A DNA stretch of 64,000 nt, from positions 40,695,090 through 40,759,089 of the forward strand of contig OZ035963.1 in NCBI GenBank assembly GCA_964034945.1, given 5' to 3'. Of the stretch, positions 54,744 to 64,000 are shown one piece after another. Source of the DNA: Chrysopilus asiliformis (taxonomy: Eukaryota > Arthropoda > Insecta > Diptera > Rhagionidae). How positions within the stretch are numbered: position 1 is the stretch's first letter; the number at the start of each line of letters is the position of its first letter. The translations under genes were made by a program, and so were the position numbers. The notes below the pieces were generated by a model, which saw only the letters and a list, made by a program, of their open reading frames with translations, was not told the origin of the DNA and ran no database searches.

Positions 54744-56701
54744 GGTTTCAGTAGGCAGAGGTTCATACAGAACTCCAATACTGCACCTTTTTGTTTATCG
54801 GTAGATAATTTATTGAAACTAGTCAAGAACAGATTGATTCTTGCTATTAGGTCAAAGAAGGACAGACCAAAGAGGTTTTGAGAGATCTTTGAGAAGTTAT
54901 CCAGAGGGGAATCACTAGCAGCTCTGGCGCTGTTGTTATTAAGGCACTCAGCGAACGTTTGAGTGTTGGTTCGGAAGTTGTTAATACTATTGTCAACAAA
55001 CATCCTTCTGTTTTCTCTTTGCTCTCTGGCAGCTCTCAACCTGTCAACTCTGATATCGCAGAAGGCTCTATATTTAGGACAGCCTCTAAAGTTAGCGGGG
55101 TGGTCATGAGTCTGACAGTTAACGCAATATGGTTTGTTGTTATCATAAGGTTCACGCAAGCATTCGCCCGGACCATGTTGGCCATCACATTTCACACAAC
55201 GATAGGCTAGACAACAATTCGTGGCAATATGCCCGAATCCTTGACAATTGCGGCACTGTGTAGGACCTCGATTCTTGAATTCGTCCCAGTGAACTCTCAT
55301 ATGGAGTATTGCCTGAATTCCCTTTAGCTGAGAAGCGACCGAAGGGTCAACCTGTAAAATAAACATCCCTAACGAATAGCCCTCTGTGCGTGAGCGCGTG
55401 GTTGTGAATGGCTTAATATTGTCTAATTTTATGCCCGGACATAATCTCAGAATTTCCTCCCTTATCTCAGTATCCGTAAAATCTCCCCCAAGACCCTTCA
55501 AGATCAAAGACACTGGTTTGTTCTCCCTAGGAGTATATGTATATGCTAGAATTTTGTTGTCCCTAATCCTATTAAAGACTTTCGCATGATTTTCAGCTCC
55601 CCGTATTAATAAGCGGACAGAATTGTTATTATTTTTAATTATGTTATAATCAATTCCCGGAAAATCTTCGGATAAGCATTTATTTAGAACCTTGATGTCC
55701 GGATTTCCTTGAATCACTATTGGTGGGCAAAATCGTGATCTTTTTTTCATCTGGTTAGTATTATCAGTCAAATTATTATTACTAGTGTTAGTACAATTAT
55801 ATAGTGAATTATTATTAGTATTAACATTTCTATTGCTAGTTTTTACATTTCTAGTACGCTTATCTGAATTAAAACCATTTGCTGTTTTAGGCATCTCTTG
55901 TTGAACGTTGACATCAATAGCAGAGTCCTCTTCGTCCGTTGATAGTGATGCGTAGTAATTGGAAGACGTTGATGTAGCAGGTATATTGGAACTCGGAATA
56001 CGAGACCTGAATCTTTGTTTTTCGGATCCCAAAGAAGGGGTCTCTAATGTTTCATTGATGCTAGGACGTCGCAAAGCCTTTTTGCGAATCCTGTCTCCTT
56101 GGTTGTCAATTCTGGATATAAATTGCCAGGAGCCATCGCTGATCGAAGCCTTCGTGTCAGATAATGAGTTTATAAGTTTATTTACAGATGAATGCTTTAC
56201 TCGTTTAATTTCGGGCTCAACGGCAACACCGCCAGCCACGGAAGTAGTTGAGTTCGCCTTGGTTGCCGAAGCTGTATTGGTGTAAGTATGTTGTAACACG
56301 GTGCCGCCAACGGTGGCTAGCGTTACAGCTGTCGATGTATCATTCCCAATTTGAGAATTTGCTAATGTGTTGTTGCTGGAGTGTATGAACTCAGACGAAC
56401 TGCCGGTGTCCATAGGTACTGGTGTAGATGTATGCGTGGAGCTGCAGTGATTACCGCCATTTTGTTGACTTGATGCTGCATGAATATTTCCATGCGTTTC
56501 CAGTGATTCTGTATGTGTATTGACCGCGTGGTTTCCGCCATCTTGAGAACTGCTTGTGGGGCCGCCTGGCAGCGGAGCCCCATAGACAGCCTGCTCAATG
56601 TTCCTCCTTGTTTGAGCATCAATGAGCTCTGAACATGATTTAAAGCCCGGGACCAGCGTTGGAGCATCCTGCGGATGCTTACCATCCGAGGAGCCGGACA
56701 T
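54740..56701 (-). CDS. Jockey-type LINE ORF1: Gag-like RNA-binding protein (653 aa)
   Basis: I use ATG 56701 (MSGSSDGKHPQDAPTLVPGF); the two codons upstream begin with GTG. The N-terminal half is Ser/Thr/Asn-rich and probably disordered. A central conserved region (SLILKGLGGDFTDTEIREEI, FILQVDP) precedes three zinc knuckles: CRNCQGFGHIATNC, CVKCDGQHGPGEC and CVNCQTHDHPANFRGC. That layout is standard for Jockey-clade ORF1, which coats LINE RNA and assists chromatin targeting. It is uninterrupted. Confidence 0.9.
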   Translation of the reverse strand: MSGSSDGKHPQDAPTLVPGFKSCSELIDAQTRRNIEQAVYGAPLPGGPTSSSQDGGNHAVNTHTESLETHGNIHAASSQQNGGNHCSSTHTSTPVPMDTGSSSEFIHSSNNTLANSQIGNDTSTAVTLATVGGTVLQHTYTNTASATKANSTTSVAGGVAVEPEIKRVKHSSVNKLINSLSDTKASISDGSWQFISRIDNQGDRIRKKALRRPSINETLETPSLGSEKQRFRSRIPSSNIPATSTSSNYYASLSTDEEDSAIDVNVQQEMPKTANGFNSDKRTRNVKTSNRNVNTNNNSLYNCTNTSNNNLTDNTNQMKKRSRFCPPIVIQGNPDIKVLNKCLSEDFPGIDYNIIKNNNNSVRLLIRGAENHAKVFNRIRDNKILAYTYTPRENKPVSLILKGLGGDFTDTEIREEILRLCPGIKLDNIKPFTTTRSRTEGYSLGMFILQVDPSVASQLKGIQAILHMRVHWDEFKNRGPTQCRNCQGFGHIATNCCLAYRCVKCDGQHGPGECLREPYDNNKPYCVNCQTHDHPANFRGCPKYRAFCDIRVDRLRAAREQRENRRMFVDNSINNFRTNTQTFAECLNNNSARAASDSPLDNFSKISQNLFGLSFFDLIARINLFLTSFNKLSTDKQKGAVLEFCMNLCLLKP

Positions 56702-57077
56702 CTTCACAGGTTAAACACTCTAGATTACCCTTTTTAACTGCTCTTGACCACAGGAAAAAAAAATAAAAATAAGATCCCCAAAGGATCTTAATCAACTATT
56801 ATTTACGTATTTATAATTCACTTAATGTGACTCAAATTAACCAAAACGGATAGCAACACGTCCTCTCTCCTTGGTTACTCAAACGTGACCTCCGTTTAAA
56901 GCCAAGTGATGGTCTAGTTAGCATTACACACCCCAGAACTGGGGTAATTCGCACGTTGAACTGGAAACTAATGATTGGATTAATTGTCGCTTGACCGTTA
57001 TGCTTTTGTCGTAAAATAAAAAAAATCCCGTCCCGAACAATTTTTCAAAAATTACCCCGTTTAAAGCCAAGTGATGG

Positions 57078-58380
57078 TATAAATTTCTTCTTTAATTTTT
57101 CCGTTTTCTTCCCATTTAATGGATAAAATTACACAGCAATTGGCATTTTCAAAGCGAATTTGCATTTTTACATCAAATCCCACAATTTGAATTAAAAATC
57201 TTTCAAAAAACTATAAAAACTCATTGAATGAAATCAAGTTTACATTCAATGTCCATTTGCTTGTTTTTCCCTATGAAAATTTTTTCGATTTTATTAAGGA
57301 AATTTTTTGATTTTCCGAATGACTTTAGCTAGAGTTTTGAAATTTTGCACAAATGCGAGTAACGTTAAGAGAAAGAATTCGTAAAAAAATGGGGAAAATC
57401 GGATGACTCCTTCCCCCCTTCCCGCGATTTTCTCGAAAACGGTTCATCGTATCAACAACGTTGCAAACAGAAAAGTGTTTACAATGTAATTTTACATAAT
57501 TCGGCTATATACCAAAATTCAATATGAGCACTCTTTCTCCCCGTTTTTAATTTTTCAATAAAATTTCTGCCACTATGTTTTCGGTTCATAACACGAAAGT
57601 AGTATGAAATAATACCTTTGTATCTTCAAAGAAGTTGTAGAAAATTGTATTCAGCATCTAACAGTAAAAAATTTCATTAAAATAAGTAACCAAAAAAAGA
57701 GTTTTTTCGAATTTACCGAATCTTTTGCTCGTCCTGAAAAAAATTGTATGAAATTTTTGGCTTGCGACACTTTTTTTGAAAATTTCAGACAATTCTCCTA
57801 CATTTTGCTGTAAAGAGTGTGCACCTACGATAAACAGGTCAAAAGATATGAATTTTTGAAAAAAAATTGATTTCATGCAAATCTGCAATCAAAAAAACCT
57901 TCGAAGAAAATCGAAAACTTTTGAGCGACATAAAACACCAAAAATATCTCGCTCGACTTTGTTAGGATTCTAATGATCATTCATAATGATCATGGATGAA
58001 AAACATTAAAAACATTAAAGCTTCGTTTCTCAGATATAATTCAGTCAAAAAACAGATGTAATTGGATCTCCTACTTTGATTATGAGCTAATTAAAATATC
58101 GGTCAAATTTCCAAACACGGAATAACAGATGTTCAAACGCAAGAACTGAAATATGATAACATAAACAATTGCCGTATCACAATTAAGTCACTCATGTAAT
58201 TCAGTGAGGAAATCCAATGCACCTAGGTTTTGTTGACACAGCAGAAAGTAGAATTCACGGTCATGAAATGAAATGAAATGCTGATCGGAAATAAAACCAT
58301 TGGACTAGGAAAGACCTTGAAATGTTTGAATAATAAATAAATATGTTTTTAAGAATATTGCAACATTTATGTAAGCGGAA
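57078..58380. other. Non-coding stretch between satellite and second gypsy element
   Basis: No gene or recognised repeat termini. The right part probably includes the start of the 5' LTR of the downstream element, whose left edge cannot be set because the partner LTR lies outside the window. Confidence 0.45.
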
Positions 58381-58674
58381 GAATTCATCTTCCGCCTAGA
58401 GTTGTTATAAAAGTAAGTGTAAGCTTAAGAGGGCAATAAGACTGGCACTCGTACAGTACTCGTAAAGTAATTAGTAATCAGCACTCGAAAGGCAATAAAC
58501 AATCGTACCGAAGTCCAGTAGTCAATCAAGAGTCAGTTGGTTGCAGTTTGTTAAGTTAGTTGTTTACAGTAACAGTTAGTGTAAAATAAAGATAAAATAA
58601 AATGAAGTAAAACCAAGCGAGTTATTCTTTTGAATCGAATTCCTCATCCGTTTGCAAGAAGAAACCCAACATTT

Positions 58675-58692
58675 TGGCGCAGCCGGTTAACG
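58675..58692 (+). promoter_or_regulatory. Primer-binding site of gypsy element 2
   Basis: TGGCGCAGCCGGTTAACG directly follows the LTR end. It resembles the TGGCGCAGTCGGT sites attributed to tRNA-Ser priming in the 17.6/297 group. Exact complementarity needs the host tRNA set. Confidence 0.75.
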
Positions 58693-58994
58693 TGTTCGAT
58701 AAGCAAAACGCGAAATTCGACACAACCACGAACTTACGGTGATTCGAGTGAACGGTGGTGAATTTCTGAAAGAGTAACAGCAGTCCCACGAGCTAACAAG
58801 ATTCGTACAAAGAAGGAAGGACGAAAAGAGAAGCAAACTGAGACCGAGAACAGAAATATCAACAGGAGAACAATTTTTGCAACATTAAAAGCGTGGACTA
58901 CATAAGGAGCAGGCAATTCTAGGCGGTCAGGTGTTTTATTTTCGCATCAAAGAGTAGTACAATTCATACTACTATCTCCGCAATCGGTGTGTTC

Positions 58995-59150
58995 AGGAAA
59001 AACACAACAGCAATAGCAGAGACAACAGTAAAAGCAGCAATAGCAGGGACAACAATAAGAGCAGCAATAACAGGGACAACAATAAGAGCAGCAACAACAG
59101 GGACAACAGTAGCAACAGAAGTAGCAGAGACAACAGCGACGGCAGCAGCA
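58995..59150 (+). repeat. CAGCAA/GGGACAACA minisatellite in the gypsy leader
   Basis: Units such as AGCAGGGACAACAATAAG recur 5-6 times between the primer-binding site and gag. They produce spurious poly-Ala/Thr (plus) and Leu/Ser-rich (minus) frames. Confidence 0.8.
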
Positions 59151-59283
59151 CTAGGAAATGAAGTTTGTCATGAATTTCTGTAAAGGTAGGAATTTTTTGT
59201 AATCTTTGGGATATCCGTGAAATAAAGTGAAAATAACATAAGTACGGGGAAAAGTTCATAATTCTGTGCATAGGTTAGAGTTG

Positions 59284-61041
59284 ATGAATACTAAAAAAGG
59301 AACAAATGTGTTAACTAAAGAACAACTGGAAAGAGTCAAGGGTTTAGAAGTGGAATTCGGGAAAATAAAAGAGGTTAATAAAGTGTTAACAGAAGAATTC
59401 GGTTATATACAAGAAATAATATTAGGTGAAATTAAAGAGAAAATCAGTTTAGAAGATTACGAAAAGATAGAGTTTGAACTTGTTCAGAATCCTAACGATA
59501 TTACACCGGGAAAATTAACAGAAGCTTTAGTAAAATCATATATTTTGGCAGTTGGGATCGAAGAAGAAAAATATAGTAGTAATAACAAGCGAATTTCGGA
59601 AGAAAACGAATTCCTTTCTAGAGAAATTAATCGTTATAAGAACCTTGTGATAGAAGCCGAGTTATCAAACGAAGGGCTTTTAGGGCAGATTATTTTGGTC
59701 GAACGCGAGATCAAGGATAAGAAAGGTAGTTGGTCGGGAGATCGCAAGTGGTTAGAAAAATTAGAAGCTATAGTAAAATCCAGTGGGTTAGGAAATAACA
59801 GCATACTCGATCAATTAGATTCAGCTAGAATCGAGCTCAATACTTGTAAAAATCAGTTGTCTAAACTAATAAAAGAGAAACAGCCGGTTAAGATGGTTAA
59901 CGGAGACACAACCGGTAAGCCCTCAATGGCACAAGAATTATGCGCTCTATTTAGAGAGGATAAGACACAATTCATATTAGAATTTATCGGACGTCAATTA
60001 CCCCGCTTCTCCGGCGCACCCTCCAGTAATAGAAGAAATGAGGCGCAGCGGTATATGCAAATCGCGAAAAGTTTTAATCACATCCTACAGAATGATGACG
60101 CACGCGCAATGTATCTTCAATTCCTCACAACCATGGGATTGCAAGGATACGCATATATGCTAGCGCAAAGTTCCACAATCGAAACCTTTGATGATCTGGA
60201 AAAGTTAATAGTGCGAAATTATTTGCCATCTAAGCAACCGATGGACTTGCGAGATGAGTTACGCCAGTGTACTCAAAATATAGGAGAAACTGTAAAGGAG
60301 TTCGGTAAAAGACTCTTAAAAATACTTAATGAATGCAAACAGGCGGCATCAGCCAAATATAAAGGGAAAGATGAAGCTATCTTAGATGAATGTAATCTGA
60401 CAGCCATTAGAGCTTTTAAGTTGGGCTTAAGAAATCCGTTGTTGAAACATTACGCGCATACGCAAGAAGTACAGATCGAGGAATTAATCAAAAAAGTTAC
60501 GTCAATAGATGCTTTCGAGGGTCAATCGACGGTTAATTACACATTGGTAGGGCAAGCGCAAAGCATAAATAACCCCTCGGGTAACTCAAATCAAGCTCCG
60601 AGTTTTAGTAACGATGGAGGATATAACCGAAATTACAATTTCAATCGCACCAATCAACCACCAAATTCTCAAAATCACCAAAATTTTTCTAGCAATCGGA
60701 GCCAGCTGAATTCTTCTTATCCAAAAAGAAATGGTAACAGTTCAAGTTGTTTTAATTGTGGACAATCAGGCCATTTCAAACGGGACTGTCCTAGATTAAA
60801 AGACACGAGCAATAATCCTCATGTTTTTTGTACTCAATGTCAGAAACCGGGGCATATTAAGAAAGATTGTCGGCAGACCCAAGTAAGAAGGGTTAATGTA
60901 ATTATGTGTGATTTCTGTCGTAGAGAAGATCATACAATAGATGAATGTTATCCTTTTAGATTGTGGACCCGAAATCAGGAAACCCTGTCGGGAAACGGCT
61001 CGAGGGCTGCCGCAAGCACCTCGACCAGCCCCCAAATTTAA
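59284..61041 (+). CDS. Gypsy element 2 Gag with three zinc knuckles
   Basis: ATG 59284 (MNTKKGTNVLTKEQLERVKG). The first ~200 residues are Lys/Glu-rich and probably coiled-coil. The capsid-like core spans about residues 215-420 (LCALFREDKTQF, FSGAPSSNRRNEAQRY, MDLRDELRQCTQN). An Asn/Ser-rich linker leads to three CCHC motifs: CFNCGQSGHFKRDC, CTQCQKPGHIKKDC and CDFCRREDHTIDEC. The frame ends at 61041, overlapping the protease frame that is open from about 60963, as expected for -1 frameshifting into pol. The frame is intact. Confidence 0.87.
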   Translation: MNTKKGTNVLTKEQLERVKGLEVEFGKIKEVNKVLTEEFGYIQEIILGEIKEKISLEDYEKIEFELVQNPNDITPGKLTEALVKSYILAVGIEEEKYSSNNKRISEENEFLSREINRYKNLVIEAELSNEGLLGQIILVEREIKDKKGSWSGDRKWLEKLEAIVKSSGLGNNSILDQLDSARIELNTCKNQLSKLIKEKQPVKMVNGDTTGKPSMAQELCALFREDKTQFILEFIGRQLPRFSGAPSSNRRNEAQRYMQIAKSFNHILQNDDARAMYLQFLTTMGLQGYAYMLAQSSTIETFDDLEKLIVRNYLPSKQPMDLRDELRQCTQNIGETVKEFGKRLLKILNECKQAASAKYKGKDEAILDECNLTAIRAFKLGLRNPLLKHYAHTQEVQIEELIKKVTSIDAFEGQSTVNYTLVGQAQSINNPSGNSNQAPSFSNDGGYNRNYNFNRTNQPPNSQNHQNFSSNRSQLNSSYPKRNGNSSSCFNCGQSGHFKRDCPRLKDTSNNPHVFCTQCQKPGHIKKDCRQTQVRRVNVIMCDFCRREDHTIDECYPFRLWTRNQETLSGNGSRAAASTSTSPQI

Positions 61042-63592
61042 AGAAATACGACAAACGGTGCGTTCAGTCCCAAAATGTATCTCCGTTATGCACTCCGATG
61101 GTTAATTTGCCATTAGATATCGCAAATACAGGAACGGCAGAATTTTTGATAGATACAGGGGCTGAGATAAATTTAGTTAAAGATAATGGATTAAAGGACA
61201 CTGTACAAATTGATAATAGGGATACTCTGAAACTTTCCGGTATTTATGGATCCGGTAGAACATTAGGAAGTTGTAAAGGCAAAATTTTGGTAGGAAATGG
61301 AATTACAGAGAAATTCCATGTGATAAATAGTAATGAAAATATACCCGGGGATGGGATATTAGCAGTGTTGGGGTTATCTAGATAATAATTATCTAGATAA
61401 TCATCTAGATAAAAAAAAATGTTATCTTTATCTTATCTAGATAACACCCCAAAAAAGTTATCTTTATCTTATCTAGATAAAAGAAAATCCCATTTATCTA
61501 GAGATAATCGTTACCACCGAAAATCAAAAAATTAAATCTGAAAAAATGCTGAAACGAAATTGTTTTCTGCATACTTTTGAAAACCTAAAAACTTTTTTTA
61601 GGAACAGTTTTATACTTGGCAACAATTTTTGTTTACGGACAAAGAAGCGAAGTGTCACTCTTTCCCTTGCCTCTCTTCTCTTGTCCATAAAAAAAAGTTC
61701 TGCCAGTAACTGTTGCCAAGTGTAAACCGGGCTATGAACGAAATAAAAAATCATAACGTTGTAAATTTCCTTACGTAGCAAAATTAAACTTATATTTCGT
61801 GACGTTATTTCGTTTTGTATCGATAAAAAACTTAATTTCGTTACGTTACGATAACGTTTCTTATCCGTTTTCTTTTATTATTATTTCGTTTCTTATTATA
61901 TTTAAATTGGAAATCAAGAAAAGCAAAAAATTTTGTGCTATTTTTTTTAGTACGTAATTTTGAATTTTGTGCAATGTCAAAATAAATATTTATCTAAAAA
62001 TTATCTAGATAATTTGGCTTTTTATCTTATCTTATCTATTATCTTTCATATTTTCATTATCTATTATCTTATCTAGATAAACATTACGAGCATTTATCTT
62101 TATCTTTATCTAGATAAAAAAATAATTATCTGGCCCCAACACTGGATATTAGGCAACAAATTTTTGTCGTCGCATACCAATATTCACGGACCCAGTAGAT
62201 GTTTGGATTTTCCGAAAGAAAACGTAAGAGTTGATATTCGAGAGCCTAAGAAGTCGCGGGAAATTTTCAAAATACACAATCAACTGTGGAACCATCAAAA
62301 TCCGCCGACTAATTCGCAAACTAACAAGTCGGATCGAGTAGACTCAGACAAGATAAGGTCGTGGGATGCCAATACCTCCAAAAGGGAATTTACGGATAGG
62401 AAGCAAAATCCTATGATTTTAGTAAATTCGAAAAACACTCTTGAGGGCAGCCAAACCAAGAGAAGTCAGATTCCAATAAGGATTAAAGGATGTTCCCGGG
62501 AAAATTCATGTTATGAAATTAAAAACCTCAAACAAAGTAGAATTCCCAAAAGAAGCAAAGCTGAAGATGTAGTTCGTGATCAGGAGTGTACGCAACAGGT
62601 TGTTGCACCGAAGATTTCCAAAAATCCTTCGTCGCAGGAAGGAGAAATCGATTACTGCACGGCTAGAAAAGATCATTTGCAAAATCAAAGGGAAACTACT
62701 AAGTTGAAAGGCGTGATAAAATCAAGCTCGAAAAATTCTATTTCATTACCTAGTTCACAGGTTATAGTTCATGATAGGGGGTATGATCTAAAGGTTCTGA
62801 GAAAAATCGACATACCGAAGATCTCCAAAAATCCTTCGTCGCAGGAAGGAAGGAGCCGTTACGACATGGATAAAGATAACCAACAGAAGAGTGGAAATGA
62901 CGAGAATACTAGTGACAGAGCGGGAATTAACAACATTCAACGAGATGATAATAACCCGCAAGGTACCTCTTCGTCGCAGGAAGAGCGAACGATCAGTCAT
63001 ACAGGAGAAATAGTAGTACCCGCTCGTAGTGAAATATTCTTACGTTTACCGACCTCCGGTCAAGGAGACGTTATATTCAATGGAAAAGAGTTAAAGCCAG
63101 AAGTATTTTTAGCAAACTGTCTGACAGAAGTTAGTCAAGGAACCGCATTAGTTAGTATAGTTAACACAACGTTAATGGAGGAAAAATTTAAAAATGTGGA
63201 ATTAGATTGTCGCGGGGCGACAGAATTTGATATAAGAGGGCTCGGGGAGCCATGTATGGAACTTATTGACAGGAACGTGTCGAAGAAAACAAGTTAATGC
63301 AAGCAGGCTTGGGAAGCCGGAATTATATACAGATAAGCGAGCTAACATACCTCAGGGTGAGGGGAAATGTTATAGGGCATCGATTGCCGCAGAAAATACA
63401 AGAATTAATAGAATTCTCAGGGAACTAAATCTTAACGATGGTTATAACCCAGAAGAAAGGGTGTCAATTGAAAGACTTTGTAGAGAGTTTAGCGAAATTT
63501 TTCATCTCCCAGGAGATCCTCTGACGTACACCAACGCTCAGGTGCATGAAATCCGACAAGATGCTCCACCTATAACCCAAGCAACCAGATAA
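60963..63592 (+). pseudogene. Gypsy element 2 Pol N-terminal part: protease and linker, interrupted
   Basis: Protease: FLIDTGAEINLV, TLKLSGIYGSGRTLGSC, then PGDGIL at the insertion point of the hAT-type MITE (61363-62144). Beyond the MITE the same frame continues in 62164-63297, since the insert plus duplication does not shift it relative to the upstream frame. The linker contains three related segments with ISKNPSSQEG and SSSQEE, and a conserved VPARSEIFLRLP module. A frameshift near 63280 moves to 63266-63592 (LCREFSEIFHLPGD, HEIRQDAPPI), the lead-in to RT, where the element is cut off. Confidence 0.83.
61363..62144. mobile_element. hAT-type MITE, 782 bp, 8-bp TSD, with repeated TTATCTAGATAA palindromes
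   Basis: Ends CAGTGTTGGGG (left) and CCCCAACACTG (right) with the octamer GATATTAG on both sides (61355-61362, 62145-62152). CAGTG-type ends with 8-bp duplications are diagnostic of hAT. About seven copies of the TTATCTAGATAA palindrome lie close to the two ends, along with ATCTTTATC runs. A smaller inverted pair, ACTTGGCAACA/TGTTGCCAAGT (61615-61723), may be another nested element. No transposase. Confidence 0.92.
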
Positions 63593-64000
63593 GGCATAAT
63601 GACTTGGATTAGGGCGTGGTGTCTTAAAATTGGTCGTTACGACCACACCAAGACCAGCGAATCCGCCTTATAAGGCGTGATGCCTTTCAAGGCTTTTGCA
63701 GTGGTCGTCAAGCGGTCCGAGTGACCTAAATATATGCCCTGATAGTCTTAATGTTCGAATGCCTTGTTTTGGCTTTCATGGTCGTAGTGTCCTCCAGACG
63801 CCTTCATAGTCGTCCTGCCTTATAAGACCAACCTTCCACCTTTCACCCACGAAATGTCTTATAGGGCATAATGCCTTTGAGAACACTCCAATGCCCTATT
63901 TGAGAATGCTTCGAGCATGCGCAGATGAATATCTGCTTCGAGTTTATTTCTAGCATACTTCGAATATGCTTCTAGCATTCACGGCGCGAGCCGCCATGAC
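63591..64000. repeat. Unidentified repeat DNA that truncates gypsy element 2
   Basis: Starts near AAGGCATAATGACTTGG and repeats AGGCATAATGCC-like motifs (63592, 63668, 63888), with inverted GTGGTC-GTTAC-GACCAC near 63629-63643. It runs off the window end, so its class cannot be set. Confidence 0.5.

Larger units (their letters stand above)
51453..56893 (-). mobile_element. Full-length Jockey-type LINE, both ORFs open, inserted in the satellite
   Basis: Flanked by a 12-14 bp direct repeat of satellite sequence, GTTTAAAGCCAA (51441-51452 and 56894-56905; two more C residues match upstream). The 3' end (left) terminates in TTGAAA-like units instead of poly(A). The 5' UTR is about 190 bp and the 3' UTR about 320 bp, including an A-rich stretch at 51705-51770. 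ORF1 and ORF2 are both uninterrupted, so the copy could be recently inserted and possibly competent. Confidence 0.93.
44115..57077. repeat. Tandem satellite, 164-165 bp monomer in a 493-bp higher-order unit, with TE insertions
   Basis: About 16 monomers remain once insertions are discounted. The landmark AATTCGCACGTTGAACTGG recurs every 164-165 bp (for example 50014, 50177, 50342, 50506, 50670, 50835, 50999, 51163, 51328). Every third monomer carries a perfect inverted repeat, arm GTGTGTAGTGCTAACTATG with a 3-nt loop, at 44236-44276, 49506-49546, 50122-50162, 50615-50655 and 51108-51148. Spacing is exactly 493 bp between consecutive uninterrupted copies, and 616 bp (493+123) across the nested MITE. 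The other monomers have ACCCCAG-AA-CTGGGGT at the same place. The left edge is diverged; the right edge is near 57077. Confidence 0.93.
58381..63590 (+). mobile_element. Ty3/gypsy retrotransposon 2, 3'-truncated, interrupted by a hAT-type MITE
   Basis: Order: LTR end with TATAAAA near 58412 and AATAAAG near 58585, primer-binding site, leader, gag, protease, long linker, and the first residues before the RT. Homology stops at about 63580 with HEIRQDAPPI, where different repeat DNA starts. The left edge is approximate. The tRNA-Ser-like primer site and the -1 gag-pol arrangement resemble the 17.6/297 group. Confidence 0.85.

Noticed and set aside
44115..57077. CRISPR-like regular repeats
   Set aside because: Monomers are contiguous 164-165 bp units without unique spacers, in a eukaryotic TE landscape; this is satellite DNA.
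57658..57888. 76-aa minus ORF
   Set aside because: AT-rich non-coding stretch, no domain or splice context.
58989..59271. Poly-Ala/Thr (plus) and Leu/Ser-rich (minus) ORFs
   Set aside because: Translation of the CAGCAA/GGGACAACA repeat in the gypsy leader; no domain.

Overview
This is an AT-rich eukaryotic window made almost entirely of transposable elements (TEs), nested several deep, plus one interrupted tandem-satellite block. The TE mix (Jockey-type and RNase H-bearing LINEs, Ty3/gypsy LTR elements, Helitrons, pogo/Tigger, P-superfamily, PIF/Harbinger, hAT and TTAA-target MITEs) and the 60-72 bp introns of the one convincing host gene suggest an insect, plausibly a dipteran. That assignment is inference. 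No rRNA, tRNA, CRISPR or bacterial features were seen.

Layout. About 1-7.9 kb: unassigned DNA, then a 'family X' repeat (copy 1) carrying a long foldback element, a pogo-type MITE and a piece of 'family Z'. About 7.9-12.8 kb: a terminal-inverted-repeat element interrupted by a minus-strand Jockey-like LINE with a 14-17 bp target duplication; the LINE is itself interrupted by a family Z copy. About 13.3-20 kb: family Z, a Tourist-like MITE, then a plus-strand LINE with RNase H, broken by family X (copy 2) and by a small element with a 10-bp target duplication. About 20.4-25.8 kb: DNA-transposon remnants with Harbinger transposase, THAP and MADF coding fragments, plus one unidentified coding exon on the minus strand (22274-22555). 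25954-27699: a three-exon FKBP15-like host gene that lacks an FKBP domain. About 27.9-34 kb: three family Z copies and pieces of a fourth, a P-superfamily element with a THAP exon, a TTAA MITE, Helitron ends, a 62-bp-arm palindrome and a pogo/Tigger element. About 34.1-38.6 kb: a decayed autonomous Helitron (Rep plus helicase) with an internal 69-bp coding minisatellite. About 39-44 kb: family X (copy 3) and Helitron remnants.

44.1-57.1 kb: a satellite of 164-165 bp monomers in a 493-bp three-monomer higher-order unit with a perfect 19-bp inverted repeat. It is invaded by a Ty3/gypsy element with two 160-bp LTRs, a 119-bp TTAA MITE, and a full-length, intact-looking Jockey-type LINE flanked by a 12-14 bp duplication of satellite sequence. 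58.4-63.6 kb: a second Ty3/gypsy element with its primer-binding site, gag and the start of pol; pol is split by a 782-bp hAT-type MITE with an 8-bp duplication, and the element is cut off near 63.58 kb by further repeat DNA running past the window end.

Functionally the window is a genomic graveyard and landing zone rather than a gene pathway. The only host-type coding sequences are the FKBP15-like gene and the unidentified exon. The elements can be ordered by which interrupts which: the satellite and older repeats are hosts, and the Jockey LINE and the small MITEs are among the latest arrivals.
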